The notes under the pieces are model-generated. The model saw nothing but the letters and a program-made list of their open reading frames with translations. It ran no database searches and had not been told where the DNA came from. From Mastacembelus armatus (lineage: Eukaryota > Chordata > Actinopteri > Synbranchiformes > Mastacembelidae), in assembly GCF_900324485.2 (NCBI RefSeq), contig NC_046653.1:26816637-26880636 (forward strand): a DNA stretch of 64,000 nt, given 5' to 3'. Made by a program: the position numbers and the translations under genes. This document shows, piece by piece, positions 63,851 through 64,000 of the stretch (position 1 is the stretch's first letter; each line of letters opens with the position of its first letter).

Positions 63851-64000
63851 CCATTTCTTGGGGTGTGCACATAAGTACCTGGCTAGAAATTTACCGGTCA
63901 ATCTACTTTCCCACTCTCATCTATGGTCATGAGCTTTGGGTCATGAAAGAATGGACACGATCTCGGGTACAAGCGACTGAAATGAGTTTCCTTCGCAGGG
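63851..64000 (+). mobile_element. Rex3-like LINE 3' end, copy 3 (cut by window edge)
   Basis: Begins with the same IYRSIYFPTLIYGHELW segment; continues beyond the window. Confidence 0.75.

Overview
This is eukaryotic, almost certainly teleost (percomorph-like) genomic DNA. The main genes are single-exon, seven-helix olfactory receptors of the fish type, and the intervening DNA is built from repeats typical of ray-finned fish: Tc1-like transposons and LINEs of the L2, RTE/Rex3-like and R4/Dong (Rex6-like) kinds. I see no prokaryotic features, no rRNA or tRNA gene and no CRISPR array.

The window holds an olfactory receptor (OR) cluster. Eight copies look intact: group B on the minus strand at 832-1749, 20037-20963, 27489-28415 and 61906-62832; group A on the plus strand at 10604-11530, 34497-35423 and 54995-55921; and an intermediate plus-strand gene C at 23643-24569. 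Two copies are nearly whole but damaged: 39158-40084 has one in-frame stop, and 48376-49281 has lost its start codon. Six more are truncated relics, near 5976, 15630, 30577, 43597, 51245 and 60059. B genes always lie on the minus strand and A/C genes on the plus strand.

The layout is a set of overlapping segmental duplications. The repeating order is: group A gene (+), a Tc1-like element with an L2 LINE inside it, a B-like relic (-), a block with a tRNA-like dispersed repeat and a GC-rich segment, a group B gene (-), Rex3-like LINE pieces, an A-like relic (+), L2 tail, an R4/Dong plus RTE LINE composite, then the next group A gene. Copies are offset by about 7.1-7.5 kb, 20.5-20.9 kb and 28.2-28.5 kb. 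Indels and breakpoints shared by subsets of copies show that the array is a mosaic made by repeated unequal exchange.

Region by region: 1-540 is an L2 endonuclease relic; 832-2160 gene B0 and its upstream element; 2273-2954 a solo LTR; 3290-4270 a LINE 3' half; 4394-5975 a well-kept Tc1-like transposon beside an OR relic; 6150-10300 LINE composite; 10334-15160 gene A1 and nested transposons; 15630-19500 relic and repeats; 20037-24569 genes B1 and C, head to head; 24587-28730 second B block; 28890-34180 Rex3/R4/RTE block; 34230-35423 gene A2; 36370-38545 a 111-bp minisatellite; 38888-43070 the A3 pseudogene block; 43090-49400 third B block; 49560-54680 second Rex3/R4/RTE block; 54724-59530 gene A4 block; 60059-64000 relic, a hairpin, gene B4 and Rex3 pieces cut by the window edge.

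The ORs are expected to act as odorant-gated G-protein-coupled receptors in olfactory sensory neurons. The most interesting unexplained signal is a block of about 110 bp that is conserved upstream of every full-length OR in both orientations and both subgroups, including a TATA-like ATAAAAA. I found no evidence for a wholly new biological system; the other points of interest are the minisatellite born inside a dispersed repeat, a template-switch hairpin shared by two of three transposon copies, and a recurrent element of about 170 bp of unknown nature.
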